From the NCBI RefSeq assembly GCF_032118995.1, contig NC_092651.1, positions 18,646,349-18,710,348 of the forward strand: a stretch of DNA of 64,000 nt, read 5' to 3'. This document shows, piece after piece, positions 1-10,969 of the stretch. Both the position numbers and the translations under genes were made by a program. The notes under the pieces were generated by a model. The model saw only the letters and a list, made by a program, of their open reading frames with translations, ran no database searches and was not told where the DNA came from. Numbering within the stretch: position 1 is the first letter of the stretch; each line of letters begins with the position of its first letter. The DNA comes from Asterias amurensis (lineage: Eukaryota; Echinodermata; Asteroidea; Forcipulatida; Asteriidae).

Positions 1-74
1 CTTCTCTCTTTCAAGGATTTTGATTGAATGAATTCCTCCTGATGACAGGACCCTTTAATGGTAACCAGTGAAGT

Positions 75-187
75 CTACCAAGAGAGCCATCGGACCACTG
101 GCTGATAAAAAGGTAATCAATTTTATGCAGAAGAGAAAGTGTCAGCACAGCACCTTTGACCTCAAGACAAAAGTTGCTACCAGAGGT
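75..187 (+). other. Possible pair of short exons, gene unknown
   Basis: Two short open stretches have splice-like borders. The first ends near 110 at AAAAAG followed by GTAATC. The second starts after TTTTATGCAG (about 130) and ends at CCAGAG followed by GTAAGT (about 187). The second can be read as KRKCQHSTFDLKTKVATR. I do not recognise the protein. Chance splice motifs are common in AT-rich introns, so this is a weak candidate for the tail of a gene that lies mostly outside the window. Confidence 0.18.
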
Positions 188-287
188 AAGTTTGCCATTT
201 TATAACCTTGGGGTTGCTGAACTCAAACTTGAAGTATTTTGCTTGACATAAACACTCTTTGAAACTCGAAGTCCCACAAGATTGGAT

Positions 288-430
288 GTCGGACAATTCG
301 TACCTTCGCCACTTCATACCCTGGACACTTCGTACCTTCAGGACACTTCATACTGTAATACCGTGGGCGGGGTACGAAGTGACCATCAGATGAGTCACTT
401 CGTACCGCCAGTCGAGTCACTTCGTACCTT
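288..430. repeat. Short minisatellite with core CACTTCGTACC
   Basis: The motif CACTTCGTACC, with CACTTCATAC and ATTCGTACC variants, recurs six or seven times, with one inverted copy (GGTACGAAGTG near 370). Spacing is irregular at 15-35 bp. No gene is seen here. Small frames on both strands follow from the repeat. Confidence 0.6.
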
Positions 431-1171
431 CAGTAAAATTATAAAAGTTTATAACTCAATACATCATGAATTGTTATTTTATTAATGTCTAAAATGTGAA
501 AGTCCATGTCAAGGTGAAGTTTAAAATATCATAATTTAATAATGAAACATTCGTGCGGATCAGCCATTCATTTCAATCAGCAAGTAGAGGGTGCCGCTCT
601 GCTGGAAGTTTGTGAGCCCCCATCTCCTGGCGATGTTTACGAATAATAGGTAGAGATGGAATAAGATGGAATACTTATTTTCTGCTTTGTTGTATCACTA
701 ATATCGTGGGATATATATGATTGTATTGTTAAAAAAAAAATCATTATTACTGTTATTGTATAAAAATATTTGTGGAATATCCTTGTGAAGTGTTTGGGTG
801 TTTCTTGGTATATTTTGTATATTGTTTCATATTTTTAGTTCACATGCTTTCCGTCGGTATTATGATTTGTTAATTTGATATTAGAAACTTTGTTTAGTTG
901 GGTGCAATGATTCAGTATTTTTCTTGTTTAAATTAACTAATCCAAAAGTGTTTCCTTTCTGTTTAAATAATGAACTTAAATGTAAAATTTAACTAGATCG
1001 ACAAATTGTATTTCATCTCTTTTTGAATACGTGCGGCTCTGAGAAGAGCTGTTTTGTTTGTGGTACACAATGACCGTTTAGATGGCTGGGTCGTTGAGAT
1101 GGCTACACGCTGACAGGAGGGCTGAAGTCGTTAGGTAGCCTGATTCATACTGGGCCCAGAGTGCAAACACC
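431..1171. other. AT-rich non-coding stretch
   Basis: No frame resembles a known protein, and no repeat larger than homopolymer runs is evident. It runs up to the left copy of the 607-bp-period duplication. Confidence 0.5.
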
Positions 1172-2186
1172 CATCCTTTTAGTCTCTGATAATCATACTT
1201 CTGTCTTTGGTACCAACACAGCTTGGACTCCTTTGTTTGTGTGACGTGATTGTTTCTACAGAGACCTTCATACTGACTTATATTAGTGTTGTTCAAGTTG
1301 TCGCCTGGTTGTACGAGCATTGCCGTCTTTTTATTATCAACCACTTCAACCAAAAGTTTGATTTTCCTTTCCTGGCGGTGGGTCCGTGAGTGGTTTAAAA
1401 TAATCCGCGGTCATTGAGAGACTCCAGCGTTGCACCATTTCTATTCTCCATGACTTCACCATTCTTTGGCCTCCTTGCACTGGTTACGGGTGTGAACCCC
1501 CGTTTCTCCTTTCTCTCCGTTGGCTAGCATATAAGTTCTTGATCTCGTGGCGTCTTGAGCTGTAACAGCATGTGTCACCGTTATGTGTATGAGGATGATA
1601 AATAATTTGTTGGGGTGTTACAAAACAAATATTGACTGCTTTAACTCATACGACTCCCTCGGTGATCCCGGCGCGATCAAGTTCTTGATCTCGTGGCGTC
1701 TTGAGCTGTAACAGCATGTGTCACCATCATCATCTTCATGCTCCTTTGCCACACTACGTGAATGATGCCTCTCCCCATCATCCTTTTAGTCTCTGATAAT
1801 CATACTTCTGTCTTTGGTACCAACACAGCTTGGACTCCTTTGTTTGTGTGAAGTGATTGTTTCTACAGAGACCTTCATACTGACTTATATTAGTGTTGTT
1901 CAAGTTGTCGCCTGGTTGTACGAGCATTGCCGTCTTTTTACCATCAACCACTTCAACCAAAAGTTTGATTTTCCTTTCCTGGCGGTGGGTCTATGAGTGG
2001 TTTAAAATAATTTGCGGTCATTGAGAGACTCCACCGTTGCACCATTTCTATTCTCCATGACTTCACTATTCTTTGGCCTCCTTGCACTGGTTACGGGTGT
2101 GAACCCCCGTTTCTCCTTTCTCTCCAGTGGCTAGCATATAAGTTCTTGATCTAGTGGCGTCTTGAGCTGTAACAGCATGTGTCACC
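1172..2186. repeat. Direct duplication, 408-bp copies offset by 607 bp
   Basis: Positions 1172-1579 and 1779-2186 are nearly identical, offset by exactly 607 bases. The spacer (1580-1778) holds a fragment (about 1580-1675) of the palindromic element seen complete near 2860-3055. It also holds a third short copy of the module's last ~45 bases (GTTCTTGATCTCGTGGCG onward, about 1680). The small frames in the copies on both strands are by-products of the duplication. No protein family is recognised. Confidence 0.8.
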
Positions 2187-2363
2187 CTCATCGACGTCAC
2201 CATCATCTCCATCCTCGTCATCGCTACCATCATCTCTATCCTCAATGACATCTTCCTCTTGGTCTTGGTCGGCACCCTCCTCTTCATTTACATGGACCTC
2301 ATCATCAGCATTCCACTCTCTAACTTCTCTTTCTGCTGTACCCCCATTACTCATGCTGTTCAA
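2151..2363 (-). other. Acidic Asp/Glu-rich open frame, doubtful coding
   Basis: The minus strand encodes a 70-residue frame dominated by D and E, for example NEEEGADQDQEEDVIEDRDD. It arises from a CATC/CCTC-rich stretch at 2185-2330, so it may be only a low-complexity trinucleotide-like tract. It could be an acidic-linker exon, but no splice context or domain supports that. Its 3' end runs into the duplicated module. Confidence 0.15.
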
Positions 2364-2679
2364 AATTGAATATGCCTACAGAAAACAAAGAAAACAGTTC
2401 TCTATGAAATAAATTACGGGTCCTTCTGCAATTGGTTATTTGCTTCCCCAGGGAAGGGGGAGGGGTGCTGTTGTTTGTTGCTACAGTGACCCGTCAAAAA
2501 CTTATTTATGAAATTTGAAAATCATCAGATCTAGTCTGGTAGCGTGTTCGTGACAACATACATGTATGGTACACACTTTTGACAAATTTATCTTCAAGCA
2601 AACTTGACGCTCATTTTAAAATAGTGCAATTGTGTGTAGTTAGATTTGCCCAATACTCAGGGTGCAATATGGTTTATTA

Positions 2680-3155
2680 TGACACCCCTTACGAATATTC
2701 TGCCTTTTGATTGGTTTAGAGCGCGTCACATGATGTGTCTTAGTTTTATTAGACCCAGCGCGTCGTCGCGGCGCGGGACTATCCCACGGCAAAATGAACT
2801 ATCCCATTTTTACTATCCCATGGCGTGCAGTACCTAGACGTCTTTATGCGCGTACGAACGTTATGTGTACGAGGATGATCAATAATTTGTTGGGGTGTTA
2901 CAAAACAAATATTGACTGCTTTAACTCATACGACTCCCTCGGTGATCCCGGCGCATTCTATTTTCCTTCGGCTGCGCCTCGGGAAAATTGAACGTGCCGG
3001 GATCACCTCGGGAGTAGTAGTTTTAACCATAGCACTCGAAGCAGTCAATATTTGTATAACATCACATCCCTTACAAATATTCTGCCCTTTGATTGGTTTA
3101 GAGCGCGGCACATGATATGTCTTAGTTTTACAAGAAACCCGGCGCTGGACTATCA
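2680..3155. mobile_element. Palindromic repeat element flanked by direct repeats
   Basis: Arms at about 2905-2985 and 2990-3055 are inverted copies (ACAAATATTGACTGCTT against GCAGTCAATATTTGT, and GGTGATCCCGGCGC against GCCGGGATCACC). A ~100-bp direct repeat lies on each side: 2680-2782 and 3059-3154, both containing TTTGATTGGTTTAGAGCGCG. A fragment of the same palindrome sits at 1618-1677. The structure suggests a non-autonomous foldback element. No ORF and no superfamily could be assigned. Confidence 0.6.
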
Positions 3156-4159
3156 CTTGTTGCTATGGGTCAACACATCAAAATTGAGGATTCAAGATTG
3201 CTTTTAGGTACATACTGTTGCATGGATTAAAAATATGATAACATATTTTAACATACATTGAAATTGAACTTTCGAAGTCTATTTTTCGTAATTTTATTTC
3301 TAATCAATTATAGTTGTAAATGTTATCAATGATTATCCTCACTACCTGATATGAGTAGCCATGATAAACTGTTGATGATTACTTGTTGTGCAATTATTGA
3401 CATACAATGGGTGCTAGTGTGATTACTTGTAATGGGTGCTTGTGTACAAAATAATATTTTTTTTTTGTAACTTTGAAATGGACCAATGGGACAACAACTT
3501 GACCTTTTAGTCACTATGTTATCATCTGCATTTTGTTGTCCTCGCCTACATAGGAACCATACTATACGTCCACAGTATAGTCTGGCCCTATCTTAAACAT
3601 TATGGATACAGGGATCAAGTGGACAGGAAGCCATACTATATCCCACAGTTCCAGTTTTGCACATAAGATCGAACATTGCCATTGCACATAATATCATACT
3701 ATCGCATATGTACATGTATATCACAAAACATCGATACAAATGATTGCATATAATATATATTTAAAAAAATTCAAATGTATATAAAGTAGCGCATATATTA
3801 AACAATAATCGCATGTTCGCATATAATATTTATTATAAAATTATCAACCCTTATATTGCAAATTATCGCACATATATTACAAATTAGTGCATTGCATACA
3901 AAAAAACGAATATCGCACATGTGTGACAGTCATCGTATATATATGAGAAACATCGCACATACATTTTACATACCGAATATTGCAACGTTTGACACGCCAT
4001 AGTGCAAGCCTTCTTGCATAATATGCCCCAGCTTTCTGTAAAGGATGGTGTGGAGGCTTCACTGTATTTTTGAGGTATAAGGCAGGGGGAGTTGAGTTTG
4101 CCTTGTCAAAAACCGTAACCTGATTGGTGATATGTTTCTGGGCAGATGTCAGCTTTGAT
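3156..4159. other. AT-rich region with diverged ATCGCACATAT minisatellite
   Basis: From about 3660 to 3985 the words ATCGCACATA, ATCGCATATG and CGCATATAAT recur every 20-40 bp, a decayed minisatellite. Near 3555-3650 the words CCATACTATA and CCACAGT are repeated. No gene is seen. Confidence 0.45.
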
Positions 4160-4395
4160 AGTTATGTGAGGTTTGTGGTATCACTGTGGGTTAATCTCAG
4201 CCCTGTATGCTTCGTTTTTGAAAGGGCGGGGGCACCAAGGCATTTTCTCCTTGGTAAAGGGCTCCCTGTATGAGGATTTTGTAAATTTCTACAGGAGCAT
4301 TTCATTGGGTACCAAGGCAATGACCAGTTGCATGGAGGCAATCGCCTTCGTTGCCTCCATGAATAATCAGGCCTGGAATCTTTTTTAAGTAGGGA
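4160..4395. repeat. Dispersed repeat with two small hairpins
   Basis: A perfect 11-bp stem (CATGGAGGCAA / TTGCCTCCATG) lies at 4331-4361. A second short hairpin (ACCAAGG / CCTTGGT) is near 4232-4256. I recall similar sequence as a dispersed repeat in marine deuterostomes, which only a repeat-library search could confirm. The plus-strand frame through it resembles no protein family. Confidence 0.45.
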
Positions 4396-4569
4396 TGGTT
4401 CTGTTTTTTCAGAACCAACACAACTGTAAAAAGATATTCACTTGGTGCTGTCACAAACCTCACCTTTATTATCACTAATATATGAAGTACAGGGTTTAAA
4501 GTCCTTGCGAGTTCATCTTCTCAAGTCTCCATTAAAAGCAGTGATGTTATTAAGTACAAAAACTATTAT

Positions 4570-4975
4570 GCAGTAGATACTCTGGAACAATTCATCTATG
4601 TTGGACTCCTAAAGAATTTTGTATTCTTATCTCATCACTGAGAACTTAATATTCCACAAGCCCTATTCAAAAAAATGTTTTACGACAATTCAATGTGGAG
4701 CCTAGAGGGATTGTCTGTAGATTAAGAATCGCTTCAAAAAATACTCCATTGGAGCTAGAAATTTAGAAATCTCATCTCACTGACAACTTAAATATGTGTA
4801 AGAAAAGTTAAATGTGGTGATCTAGATGGATCATCTGTGGATAATATTTGTTGAAGGAAATACTCCCTGGAAGCTATGAAATTCGGAAATCTCATCTCAT
4901 TTAGAAATAAATATACCATCAGATATATAATTAAAAAAAGAGCAAGGAAAAATCAATGTGGAGCTCTAGATGGAT
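4570..4975. repeat. Diverged tandem repeat, about 120-145-bp unit
   Basis: Three to four poorly conserved units share CAATGTGGAGCTCTAGATGG-like starts (about 4690, 4810 and 4953) and a core GAAATCTCATCTCA. The unit length drifts between about 120 and 145 bp. It abuts the 217-bp satellite. Confidence 0.55.
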
Positions 4976-6290
4976 TATTGCTGTAGAAGCAGGAGTTATG
5001 GTGCATTGTACGTGTGCCTGAATTCCTCCGAGTGCATAAAAAGACACCAAGTTAAAAACATCTGAGAAACACAAAAGTAGGATCAAGAGATTGAGTAGCA
5101 AGTAGCAAGATGAATGATAGAATGATGCAGTCACTTTCGTGGATATGTAAATAGACACGGAACTCCTCAAACTACTTGGAACATTTAACAGCAAGACTAA
5201 ATGGGACTTGTGCAGTAGAAGGAGTTATGGTGCAGTGTACCTGTACCTGAATTCCTCCAAGTACATAAAAAGACAAAAAGTTAAAAACATCTGAGAAACA
5301 CAAAAGTAGGATCTAGCCGATTGAGTAGGAATGATATTAAACAAAGCAGTCACTTTCGTGGATATGTAAAGAGATGTTGAACTCATCAAACTATTTGGAA
5401 CATTTCAGCAAGACTAAATGGGACTTGTGCAGTAGAAGGAGTTATGGTGCATTGTACGTGTACCTGAATTCCTCTGAGTGCATAAAAAGACAAAAAGTTA
5501 AAAACATCTGAGAAACACAAAAGCAGAATCTAGCCGATTGAGTAGGAATGATATTAAACAAAGCAGTCACTTTCGTGGATATGTAAATAGATGTTGGACT
5601 CATCAAACTATTTGGAACATTTCAGCAAGACTAAATGGGACTTGTGCAGTAGAAGGAGTTATGGTGCATTGTACGTGTACCTGAATTCCTTCGGGTGCAT
5701 AAAAAGACAAAAAGTTAAAAACGTCTGAGAAACACAAAAGCAGAATCTAGCCGATTGAGTAGGAATGATATTAAACAAAGCAGTCACTTTTGTGGATATG
5801 TAAATAGATGTTGAACTCATCAAACTATTTGGAACATTTCAGCAAGACTAAATGAGACTTGTGCAGTAGAAGGAGTTATGGTACATTATATGTGTACCTG
5901 AATTCCTACGAGTGCAATGGACACTAAGTTGGAAACATCTGAAAAACACAAAAGCTGCCATCTAGAAATTGAATAGCAGGGAAAGAGATAAAAAATGCAT
6001 CTACTTTCGTGAACATGTAAATGGACATTTAACTTATCAAACATTTCACAGCAAGACTTGTGCTGTAGAAGGAGTTATAGTGCATTGTGCGTGTACCTGA
6101 ATTCCTTTGACTGCACATAAAGACACAAAGTTGGAAACTTGAGAAGAAATATTTAAGTTCATCTGAGAAACACAAATTTATCCATCAGGAGATTGAATGG
6201 CAAGAAGAGGAACAATCAAATGCAGGCATCTTTCCAGATGTCTAAATGCACATTTAACATAATCAAGCGGCTTGGAGCATTTCACTTCCA
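4976..6290. repeat. Satellite with 217-bp unit, six copies
   Basis: The anchor GGAGTTATGG recurs at 4992, 5221, 5438, 5655, 5872 and 6071. The three central intervals are exactly 217 bp and the outer ones are 229 and 199. Units share AGTGCATAAAAAGACAAAAA and CAGTCACTTTCGTGGATATG. Identity is highest in the middle and decays outward, as expected for unequal exchange. No coding potential. Confidence 0.88.
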
Positions 6291-6293
6291 GCC

Positions 6294-6680
6294 TTAAAGG
6301 AATACGTTGCCTAGGATTGGTCGAGTTGGTCTTGAAATGCGTTTGTAACCATTTGTTATAAGATGCATGTGAGTAGAAAGATGTTGTTAAAGAAGAATAC
6401 AATGATTCACACAAACATGCCTTGAAATCGCAGTTTCCCTTTACCTCATCGACTAACATGGTCAGCCATTTATGGGAGTCAAATTTTAGACTCCCATAAA
6501 TGGCCAATCGTGTTAGTTTGTACAGTAAAAGGAAAACCACGCAATTTCAAGGAAAACTTGTGTGGGTCATTGTATTCTACTTTTAAAACATCTTTCCAAC
6601 CATATGGATTATATAAAAAACGGTTACAAACGCTTTTGATTTGACCAACTCGTCCGATCCAAGGCAACGTGTTCCTTTAA
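6294..6680. mobile_element. TTAA-bordered palindromic MITE
   Basis: Near-complete inverted repeat of about 380 bp. The left end AGGAATACGTTGCCTAGGAT mirrors the right end ATCCAAGGCAACGTGTTCCT. The axis is TGGGAGTC-AAATTTTA-GACTCCCA near 6474-6497. Both ends are bordered by TTAA (6294-6297 and 6677-6680), as expected for piggyBac-type target duplication. The superfamily is inference from TTAA only. Minus-strand frames inside are not genes. Confidence 0.8.
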
Positions 6681-8079
6681 GCTGCATGTCCCAACGTTAT
6701 ATGACATTGATAAGAACATATTTTGAGGAATGGTTTTGAAGTTTTTATAATTGTTGAATGATACCAGTGTGCACACAATCCAATAATCAGAAGTATTCCC
6801 TTGCAGCCCTGTTCCCTTGCCAAATGTTACAGTTCATTTTGATGGCTATTGAACATTCCGTTTGTAATTAAAAGTTGTCAGTAATGTTTAATACTCAGTA
6901 ATGTCTACTATTATCTATATGAGGCTTCAGAGTGGTACAGTAAATCAGCGAATTTAATATCTCTACTGCAAGTACCCGGATGACAGTCAATATTGTTTTC
7001 GTATTGCTCTGTCTTCTGGGAACCTTGACTGTTTAGTGAAACAATATTGTTGGATTATTGTGCGCAGCACGTACACGTGTGTCATTTCCATTGTTCGACT
7101 TCAGCGATGATGGCGGCCAATGTGACATGATTGGAACATTTACTGAGATAAGTCAAATTTTATAATTTCGCTAGTCAGCCTGATATTGATAATAATAATA
7201 ATATTATATGGCTTAGTTTTCGTGTGATACAAGAATAAATTGCTTGAGCTATGACAATATTGGACTCGTCTTGGGCTCGTCCAATATTGTCATAGCTCAA
7301 GCAATATATTCTTGTATCAAGCTCAAATCAATCCACTATTATATGAATACTCACATCCATTTTGTGTTTATACCAAAGGTGGATGTCCACCCGCTTTAGT
7401 CCTTTGCCGTAGCAGCCAGGGACTGGACAGTCCGCCAACTTTCTCTCGTAAATCTTCTTCTTGCTTCTTTTGGGTTTGGTTATTGGCTCTCTTTAAATAC
7501 AAAATTTATTAAGTTTACTGTTTATTATTACTGGTAGGTTATTTGAACTGGATACAATCAAACAAGGCTCGGTCTTTGTCTGTGTATTTGGAAACAATTA
7601 AATATGTGGAATGCTTCTACTTGGTATGTACCATACACTCTAACCTCTAACCTCCATATTCCCTCTTGTGATTTTTAGAGGATGTACATGTACACTGATG
7701 ATGAGGGTGGTCTCTAGATGATTGGCTGTGAGATGACTATTTGCTTTTGGTTGTCCATTCCAGTCACATTGTTATTATTGTGTACATGTAGGTACAATTA
7801 ATAAGTGTTGTGTTGTGCGGTTTAATTAAATGTTTGTGTCCTCTTCTGTCATCATCCAAAATAAAAGATCGTAGAGGCTGTTAAAATGATGAGAATCAAT
7901 ATACTTCTGTCTGTACTTTGCTTGGAAGTACAGTGATACCATGAAGTTACTTACTTTTGTCTGACCCTCCCCAGCTCATACATCCTTTTCTTGGCATCAA
8001 GTATCTTGTGCACCTTCTTGAGGTGTTGGGCGAGGTGGAGGAATTTTGTTCCCTTAAATGAAAATATGCTTAATTTCGA
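6681..8079. other. Non-coding stretch with one strong inverted repeat
   Basis: Apart from the hairpin at 7225-7319 I see no gene or recognised repeat. The small plus-strand frames at 7312-7512 and 7991-8173 resemble no family. Confidence 0.45.
7225..7319. repeat. Near-perfect 41-bp inverted repeat
   Basis: The left arm 7225-7265 (TGATACAAGAATAAATTGCT...) and right arm 7279-7319 are reverse complements with one or two mismatches, separated by a 13-base loop. A transcript would form a long stable hairpin. It is probably a very short foldback element, and I recall similar sequence in echinoderm genomes. Confidence 0.8.
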
Positions 8080-8082
8080 CCT

Positions 8083-8930
8083 CACAGATTTTTTTAATTT
8101 TGGCCCAAAAACCCAAACTTACAAAATGCTCAATAAATCTCAAACATTTGCTCGTTTACCTATCCCACTCTGACAAAATGTGCTCAGTAGTCCTTTCTGT
8201 GTCATTTGAAACCGTAAAATCACCAAAAATTTGTTGACCCGAAATCTGAAAACTTTGTGATGCCGGCATCACAGATTTTTTATAATTTTCGCCCAAAAAC
8301 CCAAACATACAAAATGCTCAATAAATCTCAAACTTTTGCTTGATTACCCATCCCTCACTGATAAAATGTGTTCAGTAGTTCTTTCTGTATCATTTGAAAC
8401 CATAAAATCACCCAAAATTTGTTGACCCGAAATCTGAAAATTTTGTGATGCCGGCATCACAGATTTTTAAAATTTTGGCCCAAAAACCCAAACTTACAAA
8501 ATGCTCAATAAATCTCAAACTTTTGCTCGATTACCCATCCCACACTGATAAAAAGTGTTCAGTAGTCCTTTCTGATCATTTGAAACCATAAAAGCACCCA
8601 AAATTTGTTGACCCGAAATCTGAAAATTTTGTGATGCTGGCATCACAGATTTTTTAAATTTTAGCCCAAAAACCCAAACTTCCAAAATGCTCAATAAATC
8701 TCAAACTTTTGCTCAATTACCCATCCCACACTGATTTAATGTGTTCAGTAGTACTTTCTGTATCATTTGAAACCATAAAATCACCCAAAATTTGTTGACC
8801 CGAAATCTGAAAATTTTGTGATGCCGGCATCACAGATTTTTTTATAATTTTGGCCCAAAAACCCAAACTTACAAAATGCTCAATAAATCTCAAACTTTTG
8901 CTGGTTTACCTATCCCACACTGACAAAATG
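8083..8930. repeat. Satellite with 187-bp unit, about 4.6 copies
   Basis: The anchor CACAGATTTTT occurs at 8083, 8270, 8458, 8644 and 8831, spaced 186-188 bp. Each unit contains CCCAAAAACCCAAACTTAC, ATTTGTTGACCCGAAATCTG and the junction palindrome TGATGCCGGCATCA. The array ends about 70 bp before the first SLC25A3-like exon, so it would lie in the preceding intron of the ancestral gene. Confidence 0.9.
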
Positions 8931-9209
8931 TGTTAAGTGTGTTATCAAAATGATTAAAGGTAAACTAGATTTAACTTTTTGTTTCTTCTCATGACAGACG
9001 CTTTACATCAACTTATTGGGTGAGGAACATACTTGTCTATGGAACATCGTTGTACCTAACAGCCTCCGCAAGTGCAGAGTTCTTTGCTGACATTGCACTG
9101 TCACCGATGGAAGCAGTCAAGGTGCGCATTCAAACAATGCCAGGATTCACAGACACATTAAGGGAGGTTAAACCAAAGCTTTGGGCCATGGAAGGTATTA
9201 GAGGATAGC

Positions 9210-9571
9210 TCATTTAGAATTTTATAATAGTTTTTTTTATATTGGACAAGGGCCAAATCTCATCAAGCTTTTTAGCAGAAAATTGTTGAACCAGTTTCTT
9301 TGCTAAGCAATAGTTATGGGTTGAACCAGTGGCACCACCAGAACATCATGGAATGTTGGCTGGTAACGTGTATTTGCTTAGCCTTCTTTTCTTGTGCTTA
9401 GCAGGTTTTTGTGCTTCATGAAATTGGCAATGGCCATACCATTCCAGACCCATAGGCAAGAAAACTTGATTTGTTTTGTTTAGTTCTGTAACAGTTTACT
9501 GTTTGGTGTGTATGATTTGTTTCAAAACTTCGATGCGAGTTTAAAGAATATTTCTAAACCTTTCTCCCATA
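9210..9571 (+). other. Intron-like segment between pseudogene blocks 1 and 2
   Basis: It contains fragments of the dispersed GCTTAGCA / TTCATGAAATTGG repeat (about 9260-9450) and ends at a pyrimidine tract plus CATAG. No coding sequence is seen. Confidence 0.45.
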
Positions 9572-9725
9572 GATTCTATTAAGGCAAATCCCACACACAA
9601 TGATGAAGTTTGCTTGCTTTGAGAGACATGTAGAGTTCTTGTACAAAAATGTAGTCCCAAAGCCACGCTCCGACTGCTCCAAATCAGAACAGCTTGTGGT
9701 CACCTTCTTAGTCGGTTACATTGGT

Positions 9726-10779
9726 AAGTGATTTTTTTTTCTTTTTTCGATATCCTGAAATTTTCATTAACACTTGTTGTACTAGCTGTCAACTCTTAAC
9801 TTATATAAAATTGTGCAGAGAATAGTCCTAATGCACACAGGGTTGGACAAATCAACCACAAGTTTGAGTCGCCTGCATGTTTTTATTTTCACTAGCTATT
9901 TGCTGTGTATTGCACAGAGTCCGCAATCCTGTACCAGACTTTGTTCTTACTCGCCTCGTGAACATGTATCGTGTTAGAGTCTAAGGAGGGGAGGGAAGGG
10001 TGGTGCAAGATGCATTTTACTCTTAGTATTAGGTACTTTCTACAAAGTATGACAGGGTTGTGGACCTTGGTTTTTATTGCATGAATGTACCTCACACACT
10101 TCCTTAGATCCGCTCTTGGGATGGTATTACAGTTTAGTTATCATGTAATGGCTGACTTTCTGTAGAGCCATTCAGCAACACTATTAATGTTGTGTTCCAT
10201 GGGAGTGCTTGAGTCATTGGTGTGTAAGAGTAGAATACCTCCGCTATGAGCAAAATAGTACATATTGTGATGACCTCTTTATGGCTCAACGTTCACCACC
10301 CATCTGCATCAACATGTTCTTTGTTGATGTTAGATTCAAGTGAAGGTGTCAAGGCATTTGGTCAACTTTGTACGCATGGTGTCATGCTTGTGATGGGGAC
10401 ATTAGTTTTTTTCAATTTGTGTTTTTACATTGACATTTAGTGGGAGGGAGTACTTATTCTGTCAGTTTGTTTCATGGTTTAATAAATAAAATATAGCAAG
10501 GGGTTTCATAAGCCATTTTGAGATATGGTGGACACACTACTATAAGCACTGTATGGTTTGTGTAAATCTGTCTGTATACACCCAAACCACACAGTGCACT
10601 CCTATAGTGGCCACCATATCTCAAAAAGGTTTATTGCGGCACTGGGCCTTTTACTATTCATTCATTTGAAAATCCTGACATGTATTGTCTCGGTTAGTAT
10701 CCAGACTTGTATTAATAATCCAGATATTCATAATTCAATTCATCCAGTCTCTGCTTGATCTCTTTTCTTGTCCTTATAG
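9726..10779 (+). other. Intron-like segment between pseudogene blocks 2 and 3
   Basis: It opens with GTAAGT and ends with TTTTCTTGTCCTTATAG, a good acceptor. In the intact family an exon with the third Px[DE]xx[KR]-type repeat (HPADSVVS) would lie here. I read the interval and found none. It holds a foldback at 10513-10629. Confidence 0.5.
10513..10629. repeat. Inverted repeat with 47-48-bp arms
   Basis: CCATTTTGAGATATGGTGG...GTATGGTTTG (10513-10560) is mirrored by CAAACCACACAGTGC...CCACCATATCTCAAAAAGG (10583-10629) with a few mismatches. It is an intronic foldback, probably a small MITE. Confidence 0.7.
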
Positions 10780-10962
10780 GTTTGTGGAAGGGTTTGGTTG
10801 GTACCCTTACTGCTGTACAATGGTTCATCTATGACTCGGTTATAATAAAGTGTACTTCCGTCTGCCCCGCCCACCACCACCAGAGATGCCAGAGAGCCTC
10901 AAGCAGAAGTTGGCTGCCAAATAGGTCAATTTAGAAATCCACATAAACCCAGTTAGATAATA

Positions 10963-10968
10963 ATAAAT
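10963..10968 (+). promoter_or_regulatory. AATAAA poly(A) signal after pseudogene stop
   Basis: AATAAA lies about 40 bases after the TAG that closes the carrier-like reading frame. It is consistent with a relic of the parental 3' end, but the surroundings are AT-rich and the match could be chance. Confidence 0.3.
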
Positions 10969-10969
10969 C

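Larger units (their letters stand above)
8998..10924 (+). pseudogene. SLC25A3: Mitochondrial phosphate carrier (SLC25A3) unprocessed pseudogene
   Basis: Three exon-like blocks match the C-terminal half of the phosphate carrier, an inner-membrane H+/phosphate symporter of the SLC25 family. Block 1 (8998-9208), after an acceptor at TTCTCATGACAG, reads LGEEHTCLW, then in a shifted frame ASASAEFFADIALSPMEAVK and VRIQTMPGFTDTLRE, with the carrier signature PMEAVKVR. Block 2 (about 9572-9725) reads RQIPHTMMKFACFERHVEFL and PKPRSDCSKSEQLVVTF, followed by GTAAGT. Block 3 (about 10780-10924) reads GLWKGLVGTLTAVQWFIYDS, then PRPPPPEMPESLKQKLAAK and stop. Damage: a 2-base loss after LW, a TAG where FYKG should follow EGIRG, no exon for the HPADSVVS repeat, about six codons missing after WKGL, and a 5-base insertion after IYDSV. 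Retained intron borders argue against retroposition. An active parent gene should lie elsewhere. Confidence 0.85.

Noticed and set aside
6178..6667. Two minus-strand frames of 120 and 62 codons
   Set aside because: They lie across the palindromic TTAA-bordered MITE and mirror each other.
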